Shown: positions 40,037 through 49,724, counted from the stretch's first letter. The stretch: DNA of 64,000 bases from Halomonas daqiaonensis (GCF_900109725.1 NZ_FOBC01000003.1:182415-246414); one strand, 5' to 3'. A program made the numbers and translations. The notes: generated by a model not told the origin, from the letters alone.

Positions 40037-41836
40037 TCAAGAAAGCGAGGCGGAGTCGCTCATGGCGGCCGTCACATCCTGACCGAACTGAAGCTCGGCC
40101 AGGTGACGGTAGAGCGGGCTCGACTCGAGCAGCTCATCGTGGCGGCCGCTGGCCACCAGCCGGCCCTTGTCCAGCACCAGCAAGCGGTCGGCGGCGACCA
40201 CCGTCGCCAGGCGATGGGCGATCACCACGCTGGTGCGGTCCTTCATCAGCCGGTCCAGGGCCTGCTGCACCAGCTGCTCGCTCTCGGCGTCCAGGGCGCT
40301 GGTGGCCTCGTCCAGCAGCAGTACCCTTGGCTCCTTGAGCAGTGCCCGGGCGATGGCCAGGCGCTGGCGCTGGCCCCCGGAGAGTTGCACGCCGCCGGGG
40401 CCGAGTGAGGTATCGAACCCGCGGGGCAGAGCCTCGATGAACGCCAGGGCATTGGCATCCCGGGCGGCCCGGTGCAGTTCATCGAAATTGGCCATGGGCC
40501 GGCCGAAGCGCAGGTTCTCGGCCACGGTTCCGGTGAAGAGCACCGGCTCCTGGGCCACCAGACCCAGCGCCGAGCGGAGTTCGCGTGGGTCCAGGTCGCG
40601 CAGGTCGATGCCGTCCAGCAGAAGGGTGCCCCGGTCCGGGTCGTGGAAGCGCAGCAGCAGCGTGAGCAGGGTACTCTTGCCGGCCCCGGAGGGCCCCACC
40701 AGCGCCACCCGTTCGCCCGGACGGATCCGCAGGTCGAGGGCCTCCAGCGCCGGCGTTTCGCGGCCCGGGTAGGTGAAGCTCACGGTGTCGAAGCGGATCT
40801 CCCCGTGCAGGGGGGCGGGCAGGGGCACGGGGCGCTCAGGTGCTTTAATTGCCGGCCGTGCCTCCAGCAGTTCCAGCAGGCGTTCGGCGGCCCCGGCGGC
40901 GCGCTGTACATCGCCTGCCACCTCGGCCAGCGTCGCCACGGCGCCCGCTGCCAGCACGGCATAGAAGACGAAGGCCGAGAGCTCGCCGGCGGTCATGCTG
41001 CCGGCCAGCACCGCCTGACCGCCCTGCCAGAGCATCACCCCCACCGCGGCGAAGACCGCCAGCATGGCAATGCCCGTCAGCCAGGCGCGCTGCCGAGTGC
41101 GGGCCACGGCGGTGGTGAAGGCTTCCTCGACCCGAGCACCATAGGCTTGGCGATCGTGGGTCTCGTGAGTGAAGGCCTGGACGGTGCGGATACCGGCCAA
41201 GGCCTCCCCGGCGTAGCGGCCGAGCTCCGCCACCCGGTCCTGGCTGAAGCGTGAGAGTCGCCGTACACGGCGCCCGAACCAGAGGATCGGCAGCACCGTA
41301 GCGGGGATACCCAGCAGTACGATGGCCGAGAGCCACGGCTGGGTCACCAGCATCAGCGCCACCGCCCCGATCAGCATCAGCAGGTTGCGCAGCGCCAGCG
41401 ATATCGAGGAACCGAACAGGCTCTGCAGCACGCTGGTGTCCGCCGTCAACCGCGAGGTGATCTCCCCGGCGCCGCCACTCTCCCCGGCGCTGCTCTCGAA
41501 GAAGCCGGGCTCGAGCTCGAGCAGGTGGTCGAAGACCCGACGACGCAGGTCGGCCGCCAGCCGTTCGCCGATCCAGGTGACCAGGTAGTAGCGCAGTGCC
41601 GAGGCGATCGCCAGTACCGCCACCACGCTGAGCATCAGGCCGAGGGTCTGGTTGAGCCGTGCGCGATCCTCATCCAGGAACCCCTGGTCGATCACCAGGC
41701 GCAGCCCCTGGCCGAGCAGCAGCACGCTGGCCGCGGCAGCGAGCAGCGCCAGTCCGGCCACTGCCAGGCGCCAGCGGTAGGGGTGCAGCAGAACCAGCAG
41801 GCGCAGCAGCACACGGGGATCGGGTTGTTGGGCCAT
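40037..41836 (-). CDS. ABC transporter, fused membrane and ATPase domains (MsbA-like exporter)
   Basis: A 599-residue half-transporter working as a homodimer. Six transmembrane segments (about residues 10-310) precede an ATPase with Walker A GPSGAGKSTLLTLL, signature LSGGQRQRLAIARALL and Walker B VLLLDEATSALD, followed by the H-loop VIAHRLATV. It belongs to the lipid/multidrug exporter family, but lacks the lpxK neighbour of true msbA, so substrate is unknown. It converges on polB with 30 bases between the stops. Confidence 0.88.
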   Translation of the reverse strand: MAQQPDPRVLLRLLVLLHPYRWRLAVAGLALLAAAASVLLLGQGLRLVIDQGFLDEDRARLNQTLGLMLSVVAVLAIASALRYYLVTWIGERLAADLRRRVFDHLLELEPGFFESSAGESGGAGEITSRLTADTSVLQSLFGSSISLALRNLLMLIGAVALMLVTQPWLSAIVLLGIPATVLPILWFGRRVRRLSRFSQDRVAELGRYAGEALAGIRTVQAFTHETHDRQAYGARVEEAFTTAVARTRQRAWLTGIAMLAVFAAVGVMLWQGGQAVLAGSMTAGELSAFVFYAVLAAGAVATLAEVAGDVQRAAGAAERLLELLEARPAIKAPERPVPLPAPLHGEIRFDTVSFTYPGRETPALEALDLRIRPGERVALVGPSGAGKSTLLTLLLRFHDPDRGTLLLDGIDLRDLDPRELRSALGLVAQEPVLFTGTVAENLRFGRPMANFDELHRAARDANALAFIEALPRGFDTSLGPGGVQLSGGQRQRLAIARALLKEPRVLLLDEATSALDAESEQLVQQALDRLMKDRTSVVIAHRLATVVAADRLLVLDKGRLVASGRHDELLESSPLYRHLAELQFGQDVTAAMSDSASLS

Positions 41837-41965
41837 GGGGATCTCGTCGGCAGGCGTTGACGCGACGATAACAGCCCGGGGCGGCCGCTGCATGGCAGTG
41901 TCGGGAAAGCACTCGACGCGATGCCGCTTGATGCGACATCCGCAGCCTTCCCGTCTAGAGCGTCT

Positions 41966-43267
41966 TCAGGAACGGTTGAAACGTCGCCCGTTAGCTGGGG
42001 CTGCAACCGGGGCAGTGACGCGAACCTCAGCCGGCGTGAAAGTCATCGGCACGCTCTCCAGCAGGGGCGGCTCGTGATCCTCCGGGGCCACCACCAAGCA
42101 GTTGCGCCCTCTTTCCTTGCCGGTATAGAGGGCCCGGTCGGCGCGCAGCAGGCCCGGGTCGATGCTGGTCTCGCCATCACCGACTCGACTGATGCCGACT
42201 GTGACCGTCAGGTCCAGCAACACGCCCTTGACCTCCACAGGCGTCAGGCACACTGCCTCACGCAATCGTTCGGAGATTTCCCGGGCGGTGATCAGGTTGG
42301 CCTGGGGCAGGGCGATGACGAACTCCTCACCGCCGTAGCGGCCGATGATGTCGCTCTCGCGCAGTACCGACTGGCAGCGGGCGGCGACCACCGTCAGTGC
42401 CAGGTCACCAATGGCATGGCCATGTATATCGTTGATGGACTTGAAGTAATCGATATCCACCATGCACAGCGAGAGGGGGGATCCGTCACGCTGAGCCCGG
42501 CGACGCTCCCGCTCGGCCAGCTCGAAGAACCGCCGGCGGTTGGTAATTCCTGTCAGCTCATCGGTCCTGGCGATATGGCGCAGGCGCCGTTCCAGCTGGT
42601 TGCGCTCCTCGATCTCTTCCTTCAGTCGCTGATTGTTCGAACGTTCTTCCAGCAGGTTGGCGAACTGGGCACGCTGCAGCCGATGAATCCGGAATACCGT
42701 CAGCCAGCACAGCAGGTTGACGAAGCCCAGCAGCAACAGGTAGTTCACCAGGACCCCGCCGGGCAGTGGTGACCATAGAACCATCGAGATCAGGAAGCCG
42801 CCGAACAGGTAGGCGTTGCAGGCTAGCATCCAGGGTATGCGGTTGGGTATGAAGAGGTAGAGGGCCATGCTGGCGGCCACGATCGAGGAGAAATTCGTCA
42901 TGATGCCATCCGTCCGCAGGGGGATGGTGAGCAGCAGGCCAGTGATGGCCAGCAGGCAGATCAGGTTGATCGGCAGTGGAGCCTGGGCCAGGGAAGGGCG
43001 CCGCCATACCGCCAGGGCCAGCGACAGGAAGCAAGTGGCAACGATGACGCGCATGGCCAGCAGCATCATGAAATCATTGTTCAAGCCCAGCAGGCTGAAG
43101 TCCGTCAGGCTGAAAGCGAGGAACAGGCCGGCGGCCACCACGAGAGCATGACGCATCTGGCAGGCGTCTTGCGCCAGCATGGTTCGGCGGAACAGGGTCT
43201 CCTTGGCGGAGTCCCGAAATTCGCCATGCCAGTCGAGTTGGTTACCATCCTCTGCATGGGTGCTCAT
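41966..43267 (-). CDS. Membrane diguanylate cyclase (GGDEF domain)
   Basis: A 433-residue protein with about six membrane segments (residues 40-200), a short coiled stretch, and a GGDEF domain. The active-site loop is GGEEF at 312-316; an RESD inhibitory site lies five residues before it (RxxD), so product feedback is expected. It should make cyclic di-GMP from GTP. No PAS or other sensor domain is apparent. No partner gene is next to it. Confidence 0.9.
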   Translation of the reverse strand: MSTHAEDGNQLDWHGEFRDSAKETLFRRTMLAQDACQMRHALVVAAGLFLAFSLTDFSLLGLNNDFMMLLAMRVIVATCFLSLALAVWRRPSLAQAPLPINLICLLAITGLLLTIPLRTDGIMTNFSSIVAASMALYLFIPNRIPWMLACNAYLFGGFLISMVLWSPLPGGVLVNYLLLLGFVNLLCWLTVFRIHRLQRAQFANLLEERSNNQRLKEEIEERNQLERRLRHIARTDELTGITNRRRFFELAERERRRAQRDGSPLSLCMVDIDYFKSINDIHGHAIGDLALTVVAARCQSVLRESDIIGRYGGEEFVIALPQANLITAREISERLREAVCLTPVEVKGVLLDLTVTVGISRVGDGETSIDPGLLRADRALYTGKERGRNCLVVAPEDHEPPLLESVPMTFTPAEVRVTAPVAAPANGRRFNRS

Positions 43268-43642
43268 TCGAACTTCCTTGACGAATCGTGCCCGCCTTCA
43301 TGACCAAGGCCGTCTGATCATCTCACTTCAAGTCAGCCGGACTGTGAAAGCATGGTGCCGATTTCCGGTTCCCGCCAGCCCCTTTCGGCAAATGTCACAG
43401 CAGGCTTACGATGCGTGTAAGCGATCACTTACGAAGGGCGTATGAGCCATGGATGAGAACGAGCTCAGTCGTTAGTCTGCTTTGCTACAGTGAAGAAGAA
43501 CTCAACGTGGCGGCGGGACGAGACACTGACCGAGCCGCTGACGAGGCAACTAAGGAAAAGAGGGATGGCCAAGATGACGATCAACAGCAGTGAGCGAGCT
43601 AGGTGCTGAAGAAGCTACCTATGCTGTGCCGGGCCGTCCCCG
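43268..43642. other. 375-base region without a clear gene
   Basis: The segment holds a hairpin GCTTAC/GTAAGC (43404-43422) and a possible -10 TACAGT near 43490. A 60-codon open frame at 43411-43593 is low-complexity and not convincing. It separates the divergent diguanylate cyclase and MobA-like genes and likely holds their promoters. Confidence 0.5.
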
Positions 43643-44245
43643 ATGGCCTCTGAGCCCGTGGTCGCCCTGGTGATGGCGGCCGGGCGCTCGCGCCGCTTCG
43701 CCGGCGGCGACAAGCGTCTGGCCGTGCTGCCCGACGGTCGTTGCCTGCTGTCGAGCAGCTGTGCGCTGGCAAGCGACGTCTTTGCGGATGTCCGGGTGGT
43801 GCTGCGTGAGGAAGATGACCCTTTGGCGCTGGGCCTCATCGACCCGGCGCTGCGGATCATCCGGGCGCCCCGCGGCGATCAAGGGTTGGGCGCCAGCCTG
43901 GCAGACGCCTTCGGCGCTCTGGGGCGCGACCCGGCGCTGGTGAACTGCCGGGCGGCGGCGGTGCTGCTCGGCGACATGCCCCGTATCGACCCCGGCACCC
44001 TGCAGCGTCTGGAAGCGGCCGCCGAGCGCGACAGCATCCTGCGCCCCTGCCAGGGAGGCCGGCCGGGGCATCCGGTGCTGTTCGGTCGCGACTTCTGGTC
44101 GGCGCTGGAAGGGCTCGGCGGTGACACGGGCGGGCGGCCGGTATTGTGCCGCTATCCGGCGAGCCTGAGGACACTGGCGGTCGCCGATCCTGGTATCCAC
44201 CGGGATATCGACACCGCCGAGGCGCTCGCGGCGCTCGAGAGGTAA
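43643..44245 (+). CDS. MobA-like nucleotidyltransferase (NTP transferase domain)
   Basis: A 200-residue protein with an N-terminal nucleotidyltransferase signature ALVMAAGRSRRFAGGDKRL and the metal-binding LLGDMPRIDPGTL. It resembles the MocA/molybdenum-cofactor cytidylyltransferase family. Short for a MobA; the partner gene for a molybdoenzyme is not adjacent. No strong ribosome-binding site precedes the ATG at 43643. It converges on yejK. Confidence 0.75.
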   Translation: MASEPVVALVMAAGRSRRFAGGDKRLAVLPDGRCLLSSSCALASDVFADVRVVLREEDDPLALGLIDPALRIIRAPRGDQGLGASLADAFGALGRDPALVNCRAAAVLLGDMPRIDPGTLQRLEAAAERDSILRPCQGGRPGHPVLFGRDFWSALEGLGGDTGGRPVLCRYPASLRTLAVADPGIHRDIDTAEALAALER

Positions 44246-44287
44246 ACCGGCCTCAGGCCTCGCTCACCCCTTGTTCACCCTTTTTCT

Positions 44288-45295
44288 TCAACCCTGCCGC
44301 TTGAGCTGTTCGCGCAGTTGCCTGGGCACCTGCTTGATGATCAGCCGGTCCCGGTCTTCGTCATACTCCACGCCGGAGCCGAGCAAGTGGCAGTCGAAGC
44401 TGATCGAGACCCCGCCGGCACGGCCGGTGAAGCGGCGGAACTGGTTGAGGGTGCGCCTGTCCGGCGGGATCTCCGGGGAGAGGCCGTAGTCGGCGTTGCG
44501 GATGTGATCGAAGAAGGCCTTCGGCTGCTGCTCGTCGAGCACCTCCGAGAGGGCCTCCAGGGTCATCGGCTCGCCGCGGCGGGCCTGGTCGCTGGCGTAG
44601 TCGAGCAGCGCGTCGGTCTTCTCGCGGCTGGCCTCCTCGGGCAGGTCCTCCTGCTCGACATAGTCGCTGAAGGCCTTGAGCAGGGTGCGGGTCTCGCCGC
44701 TGGCGTCCACGCCCTCCTCGGCGCCGAGCAGGGCGGCGAATCCCTCGGCGAGCTTCTTGCCGCCGCGGTCGCGGGTCCAGGAGAGGTACTGCTTCGAATC
44801 GCCGGCCTGCCACTGGTTGATATTGAGGCGCGCGGCCAGGCTCATCTGCGCCAGGTTGAGCTGGCGCGCCGGCACCACCTGCAGGGACTCGTCGATGGCG
44901 AAACCCTCCCGGTGGTGCAGTAGTGCGAAGCTCAGGTAGCGGGCGTCGCCGACCTGGTGGTGCAGCACCACCAGATCGCCGGAGAGCGAGAGGTGGGCGT
45001 CGACCAGCGCGGCGATGCGCTTCGCCAGGTCGCGGGAGAACACGATGAAGTCGAGGCGCCCCTCGAGGGTGTCCGCCAGTTCGCTGGCGAAGGGCGAACT
45101 CCCCTCGCCCTCGGGCGTCGTCTCGGCGAAGTGGCCCCACGCCTTGGGCTTGGCATTGAAGGCATCGTTGACACCGGCCAGCAGGTCGTCCAAGGCCGGG
45201 GTGGGCGGCAGCGCTTCCGTGGCAGGCACCAGGCTCATCGGTGCCTCGCCGGCGGCCTTCTCGATGCGATGGACGATGGCGTTGAGGATCGGCAT
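44288..45295 (-). CDS. yejK: Nucleoid-associated protein YejK
   Basis: A 335-residue protein of the YejK/NdpA family, found with the nucleoid. N-terminal MPILNAIVHRIEKAAGE, central LLHHREGFAIDESLQVVPA and the C-terminal FRRFTGRAGGVSISFDCHLL text are typical. GGGAGG before the ATG at 45295 supports the start. Function in DNA organisation is known only in outline. Confidence 0.87.
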   Translation of the reverse strand: MPILNAIVHRIEKAAGEAPMSLVPATEALPPTPALDDLLAGVNDAFNAKPKAWGHFAETTPEGEGSSPFASELADTLEGRLDFIVFSRDLAKRIAALVDAHLSLSGDLVVLHHQVGDARYLSFALLHHREGFAIDESLQVVPARQLNLAQMSLAARLNINQWQAGDSKQYLSWTRDRGGKKLAEGFAALLGAEEGVDASGETRTLLKAFSDYVEQEDLPEEASREKTDALLDYASDQARRGEPMTLEALSEVLDEQQPKAFFDHIRNADYGLSPEIPPDRRTLNQFRRFTGRAGGVSISFDCHLLGSGVEYDEDRDRLIIKQVPRQLREQLKRQG

Positions 45296-45368
45296 GGCGC
45301 CTCCCGCGGTGATGGACGAGGGCCCGGATGATACGCGCAGGAAGGCGTGATCGATAGGCGCGCTGCCG

Positions 45369-46451
45369 TCAGCGCCCTTCCAGGTAGGCGGTCATCGAGC
45401 CGGCCAGCAGCAGGGCGATCAGGTCGGCCTGGCGATGCGTCTCGGTCTTTTGGAAGAGGTTGCGCAGGTGGAAGGCGACGGTGGTAGGCGAGATGCCCAT
45501 CCGCTCGGCGATCTCCTCGGTACGCGAGCCTTCGAGCAGCGCCATGGCGATACGGGTCTCGGTCGGCGTCAGGCCGAAGAGGCTGGCCAGCACGCCCTCG
45601 GGCAAGGGCGGTCGCTTGTCGGGGGCGGAGAGCAGAACGACCACGCTGGTATCATCTTGCACGGCGCTGGATTCCCGTCCCATGGCACATACCAACACCA
45701 GCAGGCCGTGATCGCCTGGACGATTCGGCAGGCGCAGCGAGTACACGGGCTCTTCGCCATGCTGGCTCGCCCGGGAGGCATCCTCAATGGCCTTGCGCAA
45801 CGGGCGGGCCTCGCTGCCCCTGGCGGAGAGGGTGTCGTTCAGCAGCAGCGCATCGGTTTCCTCGACCAGGCGATGGGCGCGCTGGTTGGCGAAGGTGACA
45901 TGCCCCTGGCCGTCGATCAGCACCATGCCGGGGGCCACCAGATCCAGCGCCCGTGTCGCCGAGCGGAAGGCCTGGCGCGAGGCCTCTTGCCGCAAACCGG
46001 ACATGGCCTGACGCAGCTCCTGCAGTTCATGGTTGGATTTTGCCCGCATGCGCCTGACCTGGCGCAGGCGTGCCTCCACCGTGGCCAGCAGCAGGTCGTA
46101 GTCGATGGGCTTGACCAGGTAGTCATCGGCACCACAGCGCTTGCCATCGACCACGTCGCGGGGATCCGAGAGCGCAGTCAGGAAGATGAAGGGGGTGTCG
46201 GCCAGATGAGGGCGGCGCTCGCTTATTTCTTCCAACACGTCGTAGCCATTGAGGCCGGGCATGTTGATATCGCAGAGGATGAGATCCGGTGCGCTGGCAT
46301 CCATCTGCTGCAGCGTTGCCTCGCCGTCCCCGGCCTCGAGTACCGCGTAGCCCGCCTCCCTGAGTTCCTCGCAGATGTCGGTGCGCAGGTCCTCCTGGTC
46401 CTCGGCGCAGAGGATCAGCGGTGGCTGGTGGGCGCGTTCAGGCTGGGACAT
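45369..46451 (-). CDS. Response regulator with receiver, PAS and LuxR-type DNA-binding domains
   Basis: A 360-residue transcription regulator. The receiver holds the phospho-acceptor Asp in DLILCDINMPGLNGYD (near residue 60), followed by a coiled linker, a PAS-like segment (GMVLIDGQGHVTFANQRAH) and a C-terminal LuxR-type helix-turn-helix (LTPTETRIAMALLEGSRTEE). The ATG at 46451 overlaps the end of the kinase gene, which is almost certainly its partner. The receiver-PAS-HTH order is less common than receiver-HTH. Confidence 0.88.
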   Translation of the reverse strand: MSQPERAHQPPLILCAEDQEDLRTDICEELREAGYAVLEAGDGEATLQQMDASAPDLILCDINMPGLNGYDVLEEISERRPHLADTPFIFLTALSDPRDVVDGKRCGADDYLVKPIDYDLLLATVEARLRQVRRMRAKSNHELQELRQAMSGLRQEASRQAFRSATRALDLVAPGMVLIDGQGHVTFANQRAHRLVEETDALLLNDTLSARGSEARPLRKAIEDASRASQHGEEPVYSLRLPNRPGDHGLLVLVCAMGRESSAVQDDTSVVVLLSAPDKRPPLPEGVLASLFGLTPTETRIAMALLEGSRTEEIAERMGISPTTVAFHLRNLFQKTETHRQADLIALLLAGSMTAYLEGR

Positions 46452-47871
46452 GGGGCGCCTCCTCCGAGTTGGCGGCCGGCAGCCGCAGGGTGAAGACGGA
46501 GCCTTCGCCAAGGGAGGAGCTCACTTCTAGGTCACCCTGCTGGATGCGCGCCAGGTGGCGAGCGATGTTCAGCCCCAGGCCGATGCCATCGGTGCCTGCC
46601 GCATTGCTGCCCCGAAAGAAGCGTTCGAAGAGTCGGGCCTGCTCGGCCTCGGGAATGCCCGGGCCGCCATCCGCTACCCGGCACACCGCCTGGCCCTCTT
46701 CCAGCGCCGTGGTGATGCGCACGGGTTGCCCGGCGGGGGAGTATTTGAGGGCATTGGAGATCAGGTTTGCCAGCACCTGCTCGGTGAGGGCGCGGTCACA
46801 CCAGGCGAAGGCCTCCGGGCTGTCATGCGCTGTGACCAGCCGTTCGATGCCGTGCGCCTCTTCCTGCAGGCGACAGAGGTGATCGACGATGGCAACCAGC
46901 GAGTGGCGGGTCGGGCTGGTTTCGACCTGCTGGCCATCGAGCCGCGCCGCGGTCAGCGAGGACTCCACCAGGCGGGTCATCTGTTCCACCGCCTCGCGCA
47001 GCCGCTGATAGCGCTCGCTGCGCTTCTCGGGTGTGAAGTGGTGGTGACGTCGCTGCAGGCGCTGCAGCCCGGAATCGATCACCGCCAGCGGGGTCCGGAA
47101 CTGGTGCGAGACCATGGCCGCGAAGCTGCGGTAGAACTCGCTGACGCCGCGTTCGCGATTCAAGGCGCGGGCAAGGGCATCGGCGGTCTCCTTGTAGCGG
47201 CTGATGTGTCTGGCGATTTCCTCCTCCAACTGGTCGCGGTGTGCCGTCAGTGCCCGCTGGGCCACACGTCGCTGGCGAAGGGCATGGACCAGCAGCAGCG
47301 TCAGGGCGAGGCCACTCAGGGTGATGCCGACGACGGAACCGATCACCTGCAACAGGCTGCTGCGGTAGGTATCGAGACGGGCACCGGTGCTTTCCCACTC
47401 GGCCATCATGACCGAGTTGGCGATGCGATTGAGGCGGGCCATCAGGCTGTCGAGATGCGGGATCAGCGCCTCGGGACGAAAGCGCGCCTCGCCCTCGGTG
47501 TTGTCGACGATCGCCAGCAGGGCGCGGAGATCCTCGAGCGCGGCGTCGAGCGGCGCCTCCAGCCCCTGGGCGAGGAGGTAATCGCGCTGGGGCCCATCGT
47601 CCATCAGCGTCAGTCGACTGGAGAGGATGTCCAGGCGCAGCTCGGGGTCCGCGCTCCGCTGACCCAGCGCACGTCGGTTCACCGCCTGGTCCAGCCGGTG
47701 ACTGGCGACCTGTGCCTGAGTGACCACCCACAGCATGTTCTCGTCGACGTTGTCGCGCATGTCGTTCTCGACTTGAAACAGCCGGATGAGGGCAAAGGCC
47801 AGGAAGGCGGAGAAGGCCAGGATGGCCAGGCTGGCGACCAGATAGACGGGAAAGGGGTGCAGCCTGGGCAT
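46438..47871 (-). CDS. Sensor histidine kinase
   Basis: A 477-residue membrane kinase. One helix near residues 8-28, a helical periplasmic domain of about 140 residues, a second helix near 180-200, then the phospho-acceptor His in MVSHQFRTPLAVIDSG and ATPase motifs NLISNALKYSPAG, ADGGPGIPE and GIGLGLNIARHLA. The start at 47871 overlaps the stop of the upstream molybdopterin-fold gene (TAATG), so the three genes form one operon. The kinase probably senses the state of the periplasmic partner or its ligand. Confidence 0.9.
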   Translation of the reverse strand: MPRLHPFPVYLVASLAILAFSAFLAFALIRLFQVENDMRDNVDENMLWVVTQAQVASHRLDQAVNRRALGQRSADPELRLDILSSRLTLMDDGPQRDYLLAQGLEAPLDAALEDLRALLAIVDNTEGEARFRPEALIPHLDSLMARLNRIANSVMMAEWESTGARLDTYRSSLLQVIGSVVGITLSGLALTLLLVHALRQRRVAQRALTAHRDQLEEEIARHISRYKETADALARALNRERGVSEFYRSFAAMVSHQFRTPLAVIDSGLQRLQRRHHHFTPEKRSERYQRLREAVEQMTRLVESSLTAARLDGQQVETSPTRHSLVAIVDHLCRLQEEAHGIERLVTAHDSPEAFAWCDRALTEQVLANLISNALKYSPAGQPVRITTALEEGQAVCRVADGGPGIPEAEQARLFERFFRGSNAAGTDGIGLGLNIARHLARIQQGDLEVSSSLGEGSVFTLRLPAANSEEAPHVPA

Positions 47872-48386
47872 TACTCGATCTCGAGACGGTGGAGCTGCCA
47901 TACCCAGCGGTAGTCGTAGCGGATGTCCTGGAGCTCGGCATGGTCATCGCGCGGATAGACGATCCACAGCGGGCCCTTGTCGCGACGGGTCAGCCGTTGG
48001 TCGTCCATATGCGTGGCCAGGATGACGTCATAGTCGTAAAAATCCTGGAGGGGGATCTCGACGATGTAGTCGTTGAGCGCGATGGCTACGGCGGTCTCGC
48101 CGTTGGCGTCGAGCCACTCCAGCAGATCCCGAACCAGGAAGCCCTCGAAGTGGATCACGCCGTCGGTCACGGAGGTGGAGGTGGTCAGTTCATGACGCGG
48201 CAGTGTCTCGAGCAGGTCGAGATCCAGGTGAGCCTCGTCATCCTGGTTGGTGGCGGCTATCTGCCCGCTGACAACCAGCTTGACCTCTCCTTCGGGGGAG
48301 GGAAGCGGCTCGGCAGGGTTCTGGGCCAGTCCCGGCCCCGCAAGGAGCAAGGTGGCCACGACAAGGCAGTGCCTGATCAGCATCAT
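47871..48386 (-). CDS. Periplasmic protein with a molybdopterin-binding (sulfite-oxidase-like) fold
   Basis: A 171-residue exported protein: signal peptide about residues 1-21 (ending GPGLAQ), then a domain with FEGFLVRDLLEWLDANGETA and PLWIVYPRDD typical of the small oxidoreductase molybdopterin-binding domain family. The conserved Cys that binds molybdenum in true SUOX enzymes is not visible, so it is unlikely to be a redox enzyme; a sensing role for the kinase encoded next is more likely. It is the first gene of the three-gene operon. Confidence 0.72.
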   Translation of the reverse strand: MMLIRHCLVVATLLLAGPGLAQNPAEPLPSPEGEVKLVVSGQIAATNQDDEAHLDLDLLETLPRHELTTSTSVTDGVIHFEGFLVRDLLEWLDANGETAVAIALNDYIVEIPLQDFYDYDVILATHMDDQRLTRRDKGPLWIVYPRDDHAELQDIRYDYRWVWQLHRLEIE

Positions 48387-48728
48387 GTCTCCCCCTTCGC
48401 GAATCCTGATCTCCGATTACCACTCTACTCCCAAGGATGCCGTGCTACCCCCTTCAAATGAAGGGGGCCGAGGGCAAGGCAAGACGCTATGTTGTCGGGC
48501 AGGCATTCGATCAAGAACATGCGCATTACCCATGCCGACGACATCGTCGGGGATATCCGCGACGAACTGGAGGCCTACCTGCGCATGGAAGCCAGCGATC
48601 CTGACACCGTGGCGTCACCTGGAACCCAGAGCGGGTAACTGAAAACGGATAACCGATAACCGAGGAGGGGAGTGCCATCCAGGCCAAGGCGGATCCTGGG
48701 GCACGCTCCCACGAAGAGGAGCAAGGCG
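48387..48728. other. 342-base intergenic region
   Basis: It lies between the divergent molybdopterin-fold gene and the membrane protein gene. It contains the short frame listed next and, after it, the repeated words GGATAACCGATAACCG (48651-48661 region), but no clear promoter or terminator. Confidence 0.5.
48489..48638 (+). CDS. Possible 49-residue acidic protein
   Basis: ATG 48489 to stop TAA 48636-48638. The product (MLSGRHSIKNMRITHADD..., then DIRDELEAYLRMEASDPD) is acidic and looks like natural coding sequence, but no family is recognised and the ribosome-binding site is weak. It could also be a remnant of a longer gene. Confidence 0.25.
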   Translation: MLSGRHSIKNMRITHADDIVGDIRDELEAYLRMEASDPDTVASPGTQSG

Positions 48729-49724
48729 ATGTGGGATTTTCGTATCGGACAGGCACTGGGGCTCATGCTGCGCACGCTGCCCTTCATCCTCTTTCGGCTG
48801 GTCGTCTATTTCGGTGTGGCGCTGGCCTATGTGCTGATGACCGGCGTGGGGGCCGGGGTCGGCTGGGGCATCGGCGGCTTTGGTGACGAGGGCTTCCGCG
48901 CCGCCAGCACCTTCTGGGGCGGTGTGATCGGGTTCGGCATTGTTGGCGCCGTGATGTATGTGCTGCGCGAGTACCTGCTCTACGTCGTCAAGGCGGGCCA
49001 TATCGCCGTACTGGTGGAACTGCTCGACGGCCAGACCTTGCCCGAGGGGCGCGGTCAGATCGACCATGCGAATACGGTAATCAAGGAGCGTTTCGGCCAG
49101 GCCAGCCTGCTGTTCGGTGTCGACCAGTTGATCAAGGGGGTACTGCGTACCATCACGGGCCTTATGCGCGGAATCTTCGGGTTCTTGCCGATTCCCGGTG
49201 CGCGCCAGTTCATTCGCATCATCGAGGCCTTCCTGAAGATCGCCGTGGGATTCATCGACGAGGTGATCCTGGCCTACTGCATCAAGACGCGCTCCGACAA
49301 TGCCTGGGCCTCGTCGCGTGATGCGCTCGTGCTCTACGGCCAGAACGCCAAGCCAATGCTCAAGAATGCCGCCTGGCTGGCGCTGATCGTCTACGGTCTC
49401 TCGTTCCTGGTGTTCCTGATCATGCTGGGGCCGGCGGCCCTGGTGGCCTACATGATTCCCGGCGGCTGGTCCGCCACCGGGGTGATCGTGGCGCTGCTTT
49501 TCGCCTGGAGCGTCAAGGTGGCGCTGCTGGAGCCCTTCGCCATTACCTGCATGATGCAGGCCTACTTCAAGACCATCGAGGGGCAACAACCCGATCCGGA
49601 ATGGGAGGCCAAGCTCGACGGCCTGTCGAAGAAGTTCCGTAAACTCAAGCAGAAGGCGGCCGAATCCACCGAGCGCCCCTCTGCCGGCGAAGCCGGTGAC
49701 TCATCAGCCGCTTCTCGAACCTGA
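48729..49724 (+). CDS. Unrecognised multi-pass membrane protein
   Basis: A 331-residue protein with about five hydrophobic segments (near 15-45, 55-85, 105-115, 215-240, 250-275) and a soluble basic/acidic C-terminal tail. A region near residues 60-130 (VLREYLLYVVKAGHIAVLVE, LLFGVDQLIKGVLRTI) is well conserved in composition, but I do not recognise the family. GAGGAGC before the ATG at 48729 supports the start. It is followed 70 bases later by an exported protein gene on the same strand, suggesting a two-gene unit. Confidence 0.7.
   Translation: MWDFRIGQALGLMLRTLPFILFRLVVYFGVALAYVLMTGVGAGVGWGIGGFGDEGFRAASTFWGGVIGFGIVGAVMYVLREYLLYVVKAGHIAVLVELLDGQTLPEGRGQIDHANTVIKERFGQASLLFGVDQLIKGVLRTITGLMRGIFGFLPIPGARQFIRIIEAFLKIAVGFIDEVILAYCIKTRSDNAWASSRDALVLYGQNAKPMLKNAAWLALIVYGLSFLVFLIMLGPAALVAYMIPGGWSATGVIVALLFAWSVKVALLEPFAITCMMQAYFKTIEGQQPDPEWEAKLDGLSKKFRKLKQKAAESTERPSAGEAGDSSAASRT

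Noticed and set aside
43411..43593. Possible small gene before the MobA-like gene
   Set aside because: Low-complexity charged product, no ribosome-binding site, no resemblance to any family.
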